A stretch of 64,000 nt of DNA from positions 372,001 through 436,000 of the forward strand of contig CAYULW010000001.1 of assembly GCA_964445815.1 (NCBI GenBank), written 5' to 3'. This DNA comes from CAYULW01 sp964445815 (GTDB lineage: Bacteria; Bacteroidota; Bacteroidia; Flavobacteriales_E; Vicingaceae). The stretch's first letter is position 1. Each line of letters starts with the position of its first letter. Of the stretch, positions 19,043 through 28,412 are shown in pieces. The notes under the pieces were generated by a model. It did not search any database. It worked only from the letters and a program-made list of their open reading frames with translations, and had not been told where the DNA came from. The position numbers and the translations under genes were made by a program.

Positions 19043-19897
19043 TCATTCCAACTCTACATATTTAATAATCTCAGGTCCTAGATGTTTATCTAGAATACTA
19101 TGGTATTCTTTTGTAGCTGTAAATCCAAAGCCTTTTTCAAAAAATTCATTTAGCGGAATGTTCCAATCTGACCCAGGCTGCATGATAAATGCAAAGTACT
19201 CTTCATTTTTATTTAGTAGCTTATGCATTTTAATGAAATGGTCTTTGTTTTGTTTAACGTATGACCAAAATGTGATAACGTCAACGTAGCCATAGTAGCG
19301 CGAATTGGATTTTAACTTTGCAAACAGTTCACTTGGACTCTCTACATATTCGGGTACAACGTTAAGTTGGTATTTTTTGAGAAATTCGATCAAGTATTTT
19401 TCATGTATGCTGCCTTTTATTGTGACGGGTACAAGTCCTGAAAAATGCATGGGGAATTCTTCTTCCTTCATCACAGTTGGAACTTTACCATGAGAGACTA
19501 ATACAGAAGTATTTTTTAGATACGGTGATGAAAATTGAAAGTGCTCTTGTCTGTCTTTATTGATCGTTACAGCTCCCGATCCAATTACATTTGGATGCGT
19601 TAGTTCCAGTTGATTTAAAAACTTATCGTAATCGTTAAAAGGGAAAAATTGAAGTTGAATATCAACTCCTTTTGTTTTGTATAGCCAATGTCTAAAATAT
19701 TTGAGGATGTCTAACTCTATTCCAGAGTATAACTTTTCATTTGAAGTTTGTTGTGCAAATGGAGGATTAGTATAAAAATAGATTTGTAAAATGCCATGTT
19801 TTTGTTTTTCGACTTCAGCCCAAGTCTTTGGTTGGGCATTCCCAAAGTGTCCGATCAAAACAACTCCGATAATAAATAGAAAGAGTTTATGCTTCAT
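19043..19897 (-). CDS. Periplasmic substrate-binding protein, amino-acid type (SBP_bac_3-like)
   Basis: A 284-residue exported protein starting at MKHKLFLFIIGVVLIGHFGNAQ (signal peptide); an upstream extension would have no signal at its N-terminus. The body resembles family 3 solute-binding proteins: YFYTNPPFAQQ...YSGIELDILKYF (the G[IV]E.D[IL] ligand-pocket motif, about residues 50-60), AVTINKDRQEHFQFSSPYL (about 130) and a C-terminal ILDKHLG. Such domains bind amino acids or act as sensor or lytic transglycosylase modules. No permease or ATPase gene is next to it, so an ABC transport role is not supported by context. It is divergent from the lipoprotein gene at 19938. Confidence 0.75.
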   Translation of the reverse strand: MKHKLFLFIIGVVLIGHFGNAQPKTWAEVEKQKHGILQIYFYTNPPFAQQTSNEKLYSGIELDILKYFRHWLYKTKGVDIQLQFFPFNDYDKFLNQLELTHPNVIGSGAVTINKDRQEHFQFSSPYLKNTSVLVSHGKVPTVMKEEEFPMHFSGLVPVTIKGSIHEKYLIEFLKKYQLNVVPEYVESPSELFAKLKSNSRYYGYVDVITFWSYVKQNKDHFIKMHKLLNKNEEYFAFIMQPGSDWNIPLNEFFEKGFGFTATKEYHSILDKHLGPEIIKYVELE

Positions 19898-19937
19898 GAT
19901 TTTTTTTGCAAATTTACATTGAATTAAATCAATAGTT

Positions 19938-20801
19938 ATGAAAAATCCGATTTGGAAGAATCTCATGTTGTTTACTGCCTTTTTAGGTTTGGTTTTATCC
20001 TGTAATCAGGAAAAGGTCAATGAGCTGGAAGAAGAGTCAGGAGTTCTAAAACAGCAGAATCAAGAATTAGAAGCGTCAATTAATGAGATGCTTTCAAGTT
20101 TCAATAAGATTCAGGAAAACTTAGGTGAAATCACAAAGCGTGAAGGATATATTAAATATAACAGTTTGGCTGAGCTAGAAGGCGGCATGGAAGAATCAAT
20201 TAATTCAGATATTAGATTAATCAGTGAATTGATGAGAGAAAATGAGGCTGAAATCAAAAGATTAAACGCTGCATTAGAAAGTTCGGGGATAAAAATGAAG
20301 GAGTTTAGAAAACTGATTGAAAATCTAAATGTTCAAATTGCTGACAAAAATCTTGAAATTGCTAAACTCAATGATGCCCTTGAGGCTAAAGATTTTAAAA
20401 TCGCAGAATTGTATTTCTCAATCGACTCTTTTAGGTATGCAAATAGTCTGAAAGATCAAGAGATTCAAGGAAAGATAGATGCATTAAATGAAGCATACTA
20501 TGCTATAGGAACCTTTAAAGAATTAAAAGAAAAAAATGTCCTGACTAAAGAAGGAGGGGTTCTTGGGGTTGGAAGAACAGAAGCACTAAAGGATAATTTT
20601 AACAAGGAATATTTTACACGCATTGATATTAAGAAACAACGTGCTTTTTTAATTTATGCGAAAGATGCACAGTTGGTGACAACGCATCCAACAGGGTCTT
20701 ATGAGTTTGCAGGTTCAGGAGATTTAATAGATAGTCTTGTGATCACTCAGGTGGAAGATTTCTGGAGAGCTTCTAAGTATCTAGTCATCGTTACCGAGTA
20801 A
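19938..20801 (+). CDS. Coiled-coil lipoprotein of unknown function
   Basis: A 287-residue predicted lipoprotein: the leader ends in LGLVLSCNQEK, a clear lipobox with Cys22. Residues about 28-180 are a long, heptad-rich coiled coil (ELEEESGVLKQQNQELEA, repeated IAxLNxALEAKDxKIAEL). A compact C-terminal domain (about 185-287) ends with TTHPTGSYEFAGSGDLIDSL and VTEDFWRASKYLVIV-like strands. I recognise no named family for it, though similar coiled-coil lipoproteins are common in Flavobacteriales. Its 3' end overlaps the convergent M20 gene by 11 bp. Confidence 0.75.
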   Translation: MKNPIWKNLMLFTAFLGLVLSCNQEKVNELEEESGVLKQQNQELEASINEMLSSFNKIQENLGEITKREGYIKYNSLAELEGGMEESINSDIRLISELMRENEAEIKRLNAALESSGIKMKEFRKLIENLNVQIADKNLEIAKLNDALEAKDFKIAELYFSIDSFRYANSLKDQEIQGKIDALNEAYYAIGTFKELKEKNVLTKEGGVLGVGRTEALKDNFNKEYFTRIDIKKQRAFLIYAKDAQLVTTHPTGSYEFAGSGDLIDSLVITQVEDFWRASKYLVIVTE

Positions 20802-21981
20802 GGTGTCTTATAGTTAGATAAGAAAGTAGGCCAACACCTGTTTGAAGTGCGTTGGCATCAATATCAAAGCGCGGATGATGGACACTGTGAGTTATGCCCA
20901 GTTTCTCGTTTCCTACACCTAAGCGATAAAAACAGACTTTGGTTTTTTGTGAGAAATAGGCAAAATCTTCTGCAGTCATTCTTAAGGGGAGTTCAATAAC
21001 ATGTTCTTTATCAAGGTATTCCTGAGCCATTAAAGTACTTTCTTTGGTTGCTTCTTCATCATTACAAAGAAAGGGATAGCCGACTTTAACCTCACAAACA
21101 CTTGACCCTCCCAGCGCCTCAGAAGTGTGTTCAACTGTAGTTTTTATTTTTTCATGAAAGATCTTTCTCCAATGTTCATCCATTGTTCTTAGAGTTCCTT
21201 CTATTTTAACTTCAGAAGGGATAACATTGGTAGCTCCTAAACCTTCAATTTTTCCAAAAGATAATACAGTAGGTACTGTTGGAGGAGCACTTCTACTGAC
21301 AAGCTGCTGAAGACTTAAAATAACGGAAGATGCAATTACAATAGGGTCAATATTATTGTGTGGGAGTGCAGCATGTCCTCCTTTGCCTTTGATAGTGATA
21401 TAAATTTCGTCTGCAGATGCCATATACATGCCTGGACGAAACCCGACTTCCCCGTGTTCTAGCTCTGGATATACGTGCTGGGCAAGAATGAGATCAAAAT
21501 TATATGCCTCTAACAAGCCTTCATTAATCATTTGAGAAGCTCCTCCCGGTAACTTTTCTTCACCGGGTTGAAAGATTAAAACAGCTTTACCTTTAAATTC
21601 GGTTTTCAGATGGCTAAGTACTCTGGCTAAACCCATCAAACAACTTGCATGTACATCATGTCCACAAGCATGCATGATCCCTTTATTAACAGAGGCATAG
21701 GGGACTTCATTTAACTCTTCAATTGGTAGAGCATCTAAGTCGGCTCGAATGCCGACAGTCGGCCCCTTTTGACCGGAATCGATGACGACTGTAAACCCGG
21801 TATTTACCCATTCTCTATCTACTTTCAAACCCCACTCTTCCAGTTTTGATTTCAAGAACTTAGAAGTTTTAAGCTCTTGAAAGGAAAGTTCAGGATGCTG
21901 ATGTAAGTGCTCCCTTATCTGCTTTATTTCATGAAATATGTCCCGAGAAAAGCTATGGATCTTTTGTGCTAAAGAATTCAT
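20791..21981 (-). CDS. M20-family amidohydrolase (N-acyl amino acid hydrolase type)
   Basis: A 396-residue zinc hydrolase of the M20D group, which removes acyl groups from amino acids or related amides. Metal-binding motifs are GIMHACGHDVHAS (about residues 101-113), QPGEEKLPGGA (about 137-150), LAQHVYPELEHGEVGFRPG (about 166-185) and HSVHHPRFDID near the C-terminus. The dimerisation (lid) domain begins around GKGGHAALPHNNIDP (about 203-217). No signal peptide is seen, so it is probably cytoplasmic. The ATG overlaps the stop of the upstream TauE-like gene by 4 bp, so it is co-translated with it. The substrate is not predictable. Confidence 0.9.
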   Translation of the reverse strand: MNSLAQKIHSFSRDIFHEIKQIREHLHQHPELSFQELKTSKFLKSKLEEWGLKVDREWVNTGFTVVIDSGQKGPTVGIRADLDALPIEELNEVPYASVNKGIMHACGHDVHASCLMGLARVLSHLKTEFKGKAVLIFQPGEEKLPGGASQMINEGLLEAYNFDLILAQHVYPELEHGEVGFRPGMYMASADEIYITIKGKGGHAALPHNNIDPIVIASSVILSLQQLVSRSAPPTVPTVLSFGKIEGLGATNVIPSEVKIEGTLRTMDEHWRKIFHEKIKTTVEHTSEALGGSSVCEVKVGYPFLCNDEEATKESTLMAQEYLDKEHVIELPLRMTAEDFAYFSQKTKVCFYRLGVGNEKLGITHSVHHPRFDIDANALQTGVGLLSYLTIRHLTR

Positions 21982-22352
21982 TTTGAAAAGAAAACCATTT
22001 TAATTGCGGCAATCAGCATGATGACACCAAACAATTTTTTCATTAAGGATTCGCTAATAAGCTCTATCGAAATTTTTGATCCGAAATAACCACCAATTAT
22101 GAAAGAAGCAGCTATAACCATGGCATATTTAATATTGAGCTCTCCCGCTTTATAATAATTCATTGCTGCAAGAATTCCAATTGGAGGAAGCATAAGTGCT
22201 AAGCTGGTACCTTGTGCTGAATGTTGAGATAGACCAAGCAAATAAACAAGAGCCGGAACGACAATAATTCCTCCCCCAACACCAACAAAGCCACTTAAAA
22301 TGCCTGCCAGTAAACCAATAACAATAAGAATCAATAAAGTTGAAATGCTCAT
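21978..22352 (-). CDS. Half-length TauE/SafE (DUF81) membrane permease
   Basis: A 124-residue membrane protein with four hydrophobic segments. The N-terminus contains GLLAGILSGFVGVGGGIIVVPALVYLLG and, near residue 45, SQHSAQGTSLALMLPP, both signatures of TauE/SafE sulfite/organosulfur exporters. The usual family length is about 250 residues with two inverted repeats of four helices; this protein has one repeat only, as in a recognised short subgroup that must dimerise. No frameshift or second half is seen nearby. It overlaps the M20 hydrolase start by 4 bp and lies 4 bp after the large Omp85/TolB-like gene, so all three are likely one operon. The substrate is unknown. Confidence 0.85.
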   Translation of the reverse strand: MSISTLLILIVIGLLAGILSGFVGVGGGIIVVPALVYLLGLSQHSAQGTSLALMLPPIGILAAMNYYKAGELNIKYAMVIAASFIIGGYFGSKISIELISESLMKKLFGVIMLIAAIKMVFFSK

Positions 22353-22355
22353 AAT

Positions 22356-25300
22356 TTAGATATCCAAACTTAGTGAAAACATAAATAATGGCTTATCACT
22401 AATTACACCGTTTTCAACACCCCAACCCCAGTCGGCTCTAACAAAATAGCCCAACAATGTGGTCCTCAGTCCACCTCCAAAGCCACCCACAATGGGATCG
22501 TTTATATCTTCATAAGTCACTGTTATAGGACCAATTACTGTCACAGCATCATTAAAGGGATTTTCGTTATCAAAAGGAGAGTCACCTACCCAGGCTGTTC
22601 CAATATCTCCAAATCCGACAATTTGAAAATTGCGAACAAAGTCAGACTGTATCGGACGATTAATTAGATAAGTAAATAGAGGAATTCTAATTTCTTGATT
22701 GATGACGACAAAATTGTTTCCATTTCTAACATTTTGCAAAAATCCTCTCATGTTTGCTGCTAAAGCCTGAAAACCATAATTCTGAGTAGGGTCTATAGGA
22801 GTATTGTTGTCAAACAGATCAGATTTCCACCATTCGTCCACTCCACCTAAATAATAAATAAGTGGATTACTGCCTAGTGACTTGCTTCCGGCTACACGCC
22901 CAACATAAATGATCTCTTTATGCAGTTTTTGATAATGACGAAAGTCAAAACCAAATACGCTAAGATCAGAGCTTGAAGTGTTTGGATCTTCTGCATAAAT
23001 CAATTGATATTGTTCGGCAAACACCTTGTACCGGGTACCATACCGTATGTTCATCGATACATTCCTTGTGTTGTCAAAAACATAAGCAAGTTTAGCTGAT
23101 GTCCAATACTCATTAAGGATGTTAAGTTCTAGCGCAGCCCTATCCGTAGCAAGTGGTATAATTTTATCATTTCTTGCTAAAAAGGCTCCTCTTAAACTCG
23201 CCACTTCATTGAACGGCCATTTTAAACTGACTGTCGCCTGTAATGTTTTGATATCAAAGGCACTAAAGTCTCCCGATAAACGCTCTTTTCTTCTAGTGAA
23301 ACTGTATTCTTTATCCAATCTTTTTTTAAGATTCTGATAGTTAAGAGAGTATTCTGTTATGTCACCGGATAAGCGAAATCCTCCGTAAATACGATGATCC
23401 TCCATAAGATCTACGATTCCAATCTTAGAGTTAACACCTAATCCGGGATTAGTAAATGGACCACCGTTAAAGATTTGGTATTGCCCGTTGATAAAAGCAT
23501 TGTTTAATTGAAGTATGGAGTTGTCAGGTTTAAAATTGAGTCGGTAAATACGTTGAGTAGGAAATTTGAGGTCAATATCAAACTCTTCATCCATTGGCGT
23601 TATCTGCGAAGTCTTGCTTAAGTTTTGATCAGTGTCAGTTTCTCCAATGAATTCGTAATCATTAATGTTGACCTCTTTGCTAAATAATCTAGTCTCAAAA
23701 GCCTTTAAGCGTTTGGCTCCTTCTATTATTTTAGGTGTGTAAGACCCGGCTCTATCAGTGCCTTTGGTGTCGGAAGAGTCGACTAGCACTTTCCATTCAT
23801 TTAGAGAATTGATATTTAGATGGTAGCGATCTTTTCTATAGATTAACTCACTAACTTCAGGGTCATTAATTGATCCCGAATATTCTAAAACATTGATAGG
23901 AGTTGTGCCCAGTTCCTTTGAGTTGAAGTAGTAATCATAATGAATAGTCGTGTCAATATGAGTGATTAGGGAATCGAAATCGGCCATATAGAAGTGAACT
24001 TTTCCTCTCTTATTTGCAGAATAATAAAGTTGAGAGTCCATTACTTTTGCCTCAATTTCATTTAATTCATCTGAGTCTGTAACAGATAAAATGGGTTTGT
24101 CTTCTTCATTGAGGCGATAAATAAAAATGTCATTTTCTTTTTGAAAACTTGAGACCTGATGAGGGAGATTCAGGCTATCATTTTGTCGGTTGGAAGTAAA
24201 GACAATAGAATGACTGCGTTGATCGTAATGTGGTTGGGTGTCATCATAAAGGTCGTTTGTTAGCTGCTTTTGGGTGTTTCCAACTACATTATACAAATAC
24301 AAATCAGATTGCCCATTAGCAACTGCAGAGAAAACAATCTCTTTGGTATTGATATAGTCAAACCCCAATACTTTTTCTAGTTTGAAAATGTTTTTTGCAT
24401 AAAGCTCTTCTTGAGAAAGAGAGTAGGTGTGAAAGATTAAGTCTCCCTTCTTCTCTGTGATAAAACTAAAGGCCTTTGAATTGGGTGTCCATGCAATTAT
24501 CGGATAGCTATAGTCTTGAATTCTTTCTAACTTGTTTCCGGTCGAATAAATCTTTTCCTTCTTCTTATTTGTTCGGTCATATAAGAAGAGCTTGATTTTG
24601 CCTAATTTATTCTCTGTAAAGGTGATGAATCTACCGTCGGGAGAAAGAGAATAGTTAGCATAAAGTTTTTGTTTTCTCGTCTTGATTTCGATTTTTTCAC
24701 CTTGTTTTAGCTGTGAGTTTTCCTCTATGGTTTTATATCTGGTTTGATAATACTGTAACCAATCTTTATATAAATCCTCAAAAGAGATTCCCAAAGCATA
24801 CAGAAAGCCATCATCAATGTTTCTGCTTACTCTTGTCATATAAATGATATTTGACACAACATTCTGTCCATAAGTAGCTGCAACATAACTCCACATGGAA
24901 TGCCCGGCAACATATGCATCCTGTGAAGATAGTGCATTGAAACGCTTGAATTTATTGCTTGTTATTCCTGCTTTAATCTTACTTTCGATAAGCGGACTAT
25001 TAGAGTTGGTTAAATAAGAAATAAGACCATCAATATACCATTCGGGAAGGTGAAGAAGAGCTGAGTTTCGCAACACCTGTCTCCAGTTACCACCATAGAG
25101 CAGTTGATAGATCATTACTTTGTATATTCCGGCTTCTATTTGTCGATCAAACGAGACGTAATCTCCCTCAAAATAGATAAATACCTTATTGCCGACAATA
25201 TTGGTAACTCCACCTATATTAAAGGCTTCGTTTGTTGAAAGACCAATATTACTCTGTTGGAAATGACTTTGCTTGTTGTATACGATAAACTGAAGGCGCT

Positions 25301-25562
25301 CTTGATTATAGAAATCAAGGAATTTTTCAATTTTAGGAATCTTCTGATGAACAAATTTTGCTGTATGGACAGCAAGCTCCTTACCACCTGTGTAAAAGTA
25401 GACTTCGAAATTTTGGAATCGATAGAATTGCCATTCAAATGCATCATACTGCACTCTGTTTTTACCAAAATCCGTTTGAGTCCCATTGTAAAACTGTCCA
25501 AAAAGGAGAGTTGAACTGAGAAGAAGGAGGCAAGCCAATGAAGATTTTGAAATAATGTTCAA
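22356..25562 (-). CDS. Large outer membrane protein: degenerate peptidase-like domain, TolB-like propeller, Omp85-type barrel
   Basis: A 1068-residue exported protein. A signal peptide (about residues 1-23) is followed by a region (about 40-270) resembling gluzincin peptidase-MA domains: LLHLPEWYIDGLISYL has the second motif, but no HExxH is visible, so catalysis is doubtful. Residues about 290-560 hold repeats such as ANYSLSPDGRFITFTEN and YDDTQPHYDQRSHSIVFTS, the TolB/WD40-like propeller. The last 400 residues are a barrel with GFGDIGTAWVGDSPFDNENPF and a C-terminal aromatic strand LFMFSLSLDI, as in the BamA/TamA superfamily. It might help outer membrane assembly or export; that is inference. 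Confidence 0.75.
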   Translation of the reverse strand: MNIISKSSLACLLLLSSTLLFGQFYNGTQTDFGKNRVQYDAFEWQFYRFQNFEVYFYTGGKELAVHTAKFVHQKIPKIEKFLDFYNQERLQFIVYNKQSHFQQSNIGLSTNEAFNIGGVTNIVGNKVFIYFEGDYVSFDRQIEAGIYKVMIYQLLYGGNWRQVLRNSALLHLPEWYIDGLISYLTNSNSPLIESKIKAGITSNKFKRFNALSSQDAYVAGHSMWSYVAATYGQNVVSNIIYMTRVSRNIDDGFLYALGISFEDLYKDWLQYYQTRYKTIEENSQLKQGEKIEIKTRKQKLYANYSLSPDGRFITFTENKLGKIKLFLYDRTNKKKEKIYSTGNKLERIQDYSYPIIAWTPNSKAFSFITEKKGDLIFHTYSLSQEELYAKNIFKLEKVLGFDYINTKEIVFSAVANGQSDLYLYNVVGNTQKQLTNDLYDDTQPHYDQRSHSIVFTSNRQNDSLNLPHQVSSFQKENDIFIYRLNEEDKPILSVTDSDELNEIEAKVMDSQLYYSANKRGKVHFYMADFDSLITHIDTTIHYDYYFNSKELGTTPINVLEYSGSINDPEVSELIYRKDRYHLNINSLNEWKVLVDSSDTKGTDRAGSYTPKIIEGAKRLKAFETRLFSKEVNINDYEFIGETDTDQNLSKTSQITPMDEEFDIDLKFPTQRIYRLNFKPDNSILQLNNAFINGQYQIFNGGPFTNPGLGVNSKIGIVDLMEDHRIYGGFRLSGDITEYSLNYQNLKKRLDKEYSFTRRKERLSGDFSAFDIKTLQATVSLKWPFNEVASLRGAFLARNDKIIPLATDRAALELNILNEYWTSAKLAYVFDNTRNVSMNIRYGTRYKVFAEQYQLIYAEDPNTSSSDLSVFGFDFRHYQKLHKEIIYVGRVAGSKSLGSNPLIYYLGGVDEWWKSDLFDNNTPIDPTQNYGFQALAANMRGFLQNVRNGNNFVVINQEIRIPLFTYLINRPIQSDFVRNFQIVGFGDIGTAWVGDSPFDNENPFNDAVTVIGPITVTYEDINDPIVGGFGGGLRTTLLGYFVRADWGWGVENGVISDKPLFMFSLSLDI

Positions 25563-25615
25563 ACTAGGATTTTAAAAGCGGTCAATAAAATTAATAATTA
25601 ATTGGGCTTTGACTT

Positions 25616-25623
25616 AACTTTGG
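25616..25623 (+). promoter_or_regulatory. Putative TAnnTTTG promoter box
   Basis: TAACTTTG lies 11 bp before the MBL-hydrolase ATG, matching the Bacteroidota -7 element. A -33 TTG at the right distance is not clear, and the short leader makes this tentative. Confidence 0.35.
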
Positions 25624-25634
25624 CATTCTAATTC

Positions 25635-26276
25635 ATGTCGAGTATGTATATCAAATCCTTTACGTTTAATCCATTTCAAGAAAATACGTATGTACTTTAT
25701 GATGACACCAAAGAGTGTCTAATTGTTGATCCCGGTTGTTATGATTCAAATGAGCAAGGTGTTTTGAATGGCTTTATTCAATCTAAAGGTCTTAGACCGG
25801 TTCGTTTGTTGAATACGCATGCACATATTGATCACATTTTTGGAAATGCATTTATAGCTACAAAGTACAGTTTAGAAGTAGAACTTAATCGCCTTGATTT
25901 TCCAACTTTTAATTTAGCGAAACGCTCAGCGGATTTATATCAATTGAATTATACGCCATCTCCTCAGCCGATTGAATCCTTGAATGATGGGTCTATGCTG
26001 AAGTTTGGCAATACACAACTAGAAGTCATTTTGATTCCCGGGCATGCTCCCGGGCATGTCGTCTTTTATAACGAACATGATGCTACAATTATTGGTGGAG
26101 ATGTGTTGTTTCAAAATAGTATAGGGCGAACCGATTTGCCTGGAGGAAATCACCAAGACTTAATTACCAACATACAAGAGAGGTTGTTTGTCTTACCTGA
26201 TGAGGTTAAAGTTTATCCGGGACATGGTTCGAATACAACAATCGGCCATGAGAAACGCCACAATCCTTTTTTCTAA
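25635..26276 (+). CDS. MBL-fold metallo-hydrolase (glyoxalase II-like)
   Basis: A 213-residue metallo-beta-lactamase-fold hydrolase. The zinc-binding THAHIDH motif is at residues 61-67, a second ligand in GHAPGHV (about 140), an aspartate in IGGDVLF, and a final histidine in YPGHGSNTTIGHEK (about 195-208). This is the glyoxalase II-like subgroup common in Bacteroidota, acting on thioesters or similar compounds; the exact substrate is not predictable. No signal peptide is present. The start at 25635 gives MSSMYIKSFTFNPFQENTY; a start three codons later is possible. It is convergent with the barrel gene at 26283. Confidence 0.88.
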   Translation: MSSMYIKSFTFNPFQENTYVLYDDTKECLIVDPGCYDSNEQGVLNGFIQSKGLRPVRLLNTHAHIDHIFGNAFIATKYSLEVELNRLDFPTFNLAKRSADLYQLNYTPSPQPIESLNDGSMLKFGNTQLEVILIPGHAPGHVVFYNEHDATIIGGDVLFQNSIGRTDLPGGNHQDLITNIQERLFVLPDEVKVYPGHGSNTTIGHEKRHNPFF

Positions 26277-26282
26277 TGCACT

Positions 26283-27128
26283 TTATATTCCGGTTGGGCC
26301 TTGATAAGTAGGTGCGTTACAGTTTACAGGGTCTTTTTGGAAAATATATATTCTGAGTTTAAGGTAGAAGGGTTGGTATTTTAAATTAAAGTAGTTGAAA
26401 CCGGTATTAATTCCGTCAAACTCATAAGCTGTCAATAGAGGTGTTTCTATTGAAGGAGATAGAACAACGAAGCGGCTTACCCTGTATGCAAATCCAATCT
26501 GATAATGCAATTGAGCAGAGGGGTTACTTGTAAATTTTTCATCAACTGTTGGATAACTTGAAGAGCGCTTGTAGTCTTCAGAAATGGCATAATTGAGATT
26601 AATTCCTATTGAATTCATTAACATGCTGTATCTTCTTAATTGAGTTACATGGGTTGCTCGAATAGAAAGATGAACGATCTCTATAGCCGATGTATTTATG
26701 GACTGAAATTGATTCATGGTGTCCCTAACAGTTAAAACTCCATTATGATTAGTTGAGCTGGATAATTTTCGATAGCCAAGCCCTGCCTCAAGAAAATGAA
26801 AAATAGATGGTTGTTTAAAAGTATAGAAAGCTCCAAGCTCTATTCCATATCCTAACTTCCCTTTACCTTCAAGAGAATAGTCATAGTTTGAGGAATCGTT
26901 TAAAATGACATTTTCTTTATAGTTTGAAAAGGGCACTTGCACATTAAGTTCAGGACTTAAAATCAAACCCCATTGTTTATATTCTCTGCTCAACGGAAAG
27001 AAGTCCCGATCAAGTTGCGCTTGAACATTAAAACAAAAAATAGAAAGAAAAATTAGTGCTAAAATCTTTTGAATAACTAGAACGGAGAACAAATTAGGCA
27101 AGTAAAACCTATTACTTTCTAAGCTCAT
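26283..27128 (-). CDS. Outer membrane beta-barrel protein downstream of kynU
   Basis: A 281-residue exported protein of unknown function. A hydrophobic signal-like segment (about residues 18-38, ending NVQAQ) precedes strands with regularly spaced aromatic residues (YGIELGAFYTFKQ, HYQIGFAYRVSRFVVLSPSIETP, FYLKLRIYIF), which suggests a barrel. The start codon lies inside the 3' end of kynU (17-bp overlap), so it is co-transcribed with it. The first 17 residues before the hydrophobic part are unusually polar and the true start could be internal, at a later non-ATG codon. No family name is offered. Confidence 0.65.
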   Translation of the reverse strand: MSLESNRFYLPNLFSVLVIQKILALIFLSIFCFNVQAQLDRDFFPLSREYKQWGLILSPELNVQVPFSNYKENVILNDSSNYDYSLEGKGKLGYGIELGAFYTFKQPSIFHFLEAGLGYRKLSSSTNHNGVLTVRDTMNQFQSINTSAIEIVHLSIRATHVTQLRRYSMLMNSIGINLNYAISEDYKRSSSYPTVDEKFTSNPSAQLHYQIGFAYRVSRFVVLSPSIETPLLTAYEFDGINTGFNYFNLKYQPFYLKLRIYIFQKDPVNCNAPTYQGPTGI

Positions 27129-28389
27129 CTATCGCTTCTTTTAAATAAACTCCAAATCGATAAACATCTTCAAAGGAATTATAGATGGGTACAGGGGCAA
27201 TTCTAATCACATTGGGTTCACGCCAATCTGCAACAACTCCTTTTTCTGATATCCTGTTAAATAATTCTTTCCCTATTCCGGAAGTAAGGATACTCAATTG
27301 AGAGCCTCTTTGTTGAGGTGTAATGATTTTAAAAGAGATGTCTTTAGATGAATTGCTAATGTCATTAAGTATAAAATCTAAAAAAGCAGTTAAGGCTTTT
27401 TGTTTTTGGATCAAATTAGTCATTCCTGCTTCATTGTGTAATTCTAAAGCCACCTTATGAATAGCCATAGAAAGGACAGGGGCATTAGAGAGTTGCCATG
27501 CATCAGCACCTTCTGCCGGTTTGAAACCTTTCTGCATCATGAAACGATTCTCGGAAGGGGTTCCCCACCAACCTGCAAATCGAGGTAGTTCAGTTTTTCT
27601 ACTGTGCTTTTCGTGTACAAAAATACCTGCTACACTTCCGGGGCCCGAATTCAGATATTTGTAAGAGCACCAAGCTGCGAAGTCAACGCCCCAATCATGA
27701 AGAGCCAGAGAAATGTTACCAAAAGCATGGGCCAAATCAAACCCTACAGTTATTCCATATTGGTGCCCTAGCTCGGTGATCTCTTTCATTGGCATCACTT
27801 GCCCGGTGTAGTAGTTCACTCCTCCAATCATAATTAGAGCCAGACTATCTTTATGTTGCTTTATTGCTTCAAATATGTCAGATTCATCAATATAGTTTAG
27901 TCCCTCTCTTGGTTCAACTTCAACGATTGCTTCATCTGGATCAAACCCGTGAAAAGCAACCTGAGTTTCTAAGGCATATTGATCAGAAGGGAAGGCCTTG
28001 GCTTCACATAAAATTTTAAAGCGGTCTTTTTTAGGACGATAAAAAGATGCCATTAAAAAATGAAGATTGCTGGTAAGTCCGCCCATTGGAGTAACTTCTA
28101 AAGGCTTTGCACCAACTAAATTGGCTAACAGTGGTTTAAAGGATTCATGATAACTAAACCAAGGGTGTTTTGCCTCAAAGTGCCCATCTACTCCCAAGTT
28201 TGCCCAATCATTCAGCTCCTGTAAAATGGCTTGTTTTCCTTTTTTAGGCATTAGACCCAATGAATTTCCTGTAAAATAGACCTTCTTTTGATCATTAATC
28301 TTGGGAAATTCAAACTCTTTTCTGAAATGATTTAAAGCATCTTTTTGATCGAGATCTTGAGCATGGCTCAAAGTGTTTTCATGTTTCAT
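27112..28389 (-). CDS. kynU: Kynureninase
   Basis: A 425-residue PLP enzyme that cleaves kynurenine or 3-hydroxykynurenine to (hydroxy)anthranilate and alanine, in tryptophan breakdown or NAD synthesis from tryptophan. Motifs: YFTGNSLGLMPK (about 38-49), GFDLAHAFGN with the PLP-ring aspartate (Asp218) and AAWCSYKYLNSGPG with the Schiff-base lysine (Lys244). A C-terminal small domain contains RGSQLSI and VVADWREPNVIRIAPVPIYN, the substrate-binding region. Length is as expected. It lies between a UbiA-like membrane protein (23 bp upstream) and a barrel gene (17-bp overlap). No other tryptophan catabolism gene is in the window. Confidence 0.95.
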   Translation of the reverse strand: MKHENTLSHAQDLDQKDALNHFRKEFEFPKINDQKKVYFTGNSLGLMPKKGKQAILQELNDWANLGVDGHFEAKHPWFSYHESFKPLLANLVGAKPLEVTPMGGLTSNLHFLMASFYRPKKDRFKILCEAKAFPSDQYALETQVAFHGFDPDEAIVEVEPREGLNYIDESDIFEAIKQHKDSLALIMIGGVNYYTGQVMPMKEITELGHQYGITVGFDLAHAFGNISLALHDWGVDFAAWCSYKYLNSGPGSVAGIFVHEKHSRKTELPRFAGWWGTPSENRFMMQKGFKPAEGADAWQLSNAPVLSMAIHKVALELHNEAGMTNLIQKQKALTAFLDFILNDISNSSKDISFKIITPQQRGSQLSILTSGIGKELFNRISEKGVVADWREPNVIRIAPVPIYNSFEDVYRFGVYLKEAIDELRK

Positions 28390-28412
28390 GCAGTCAAAAT
28401 TAAAAGGTCAAT

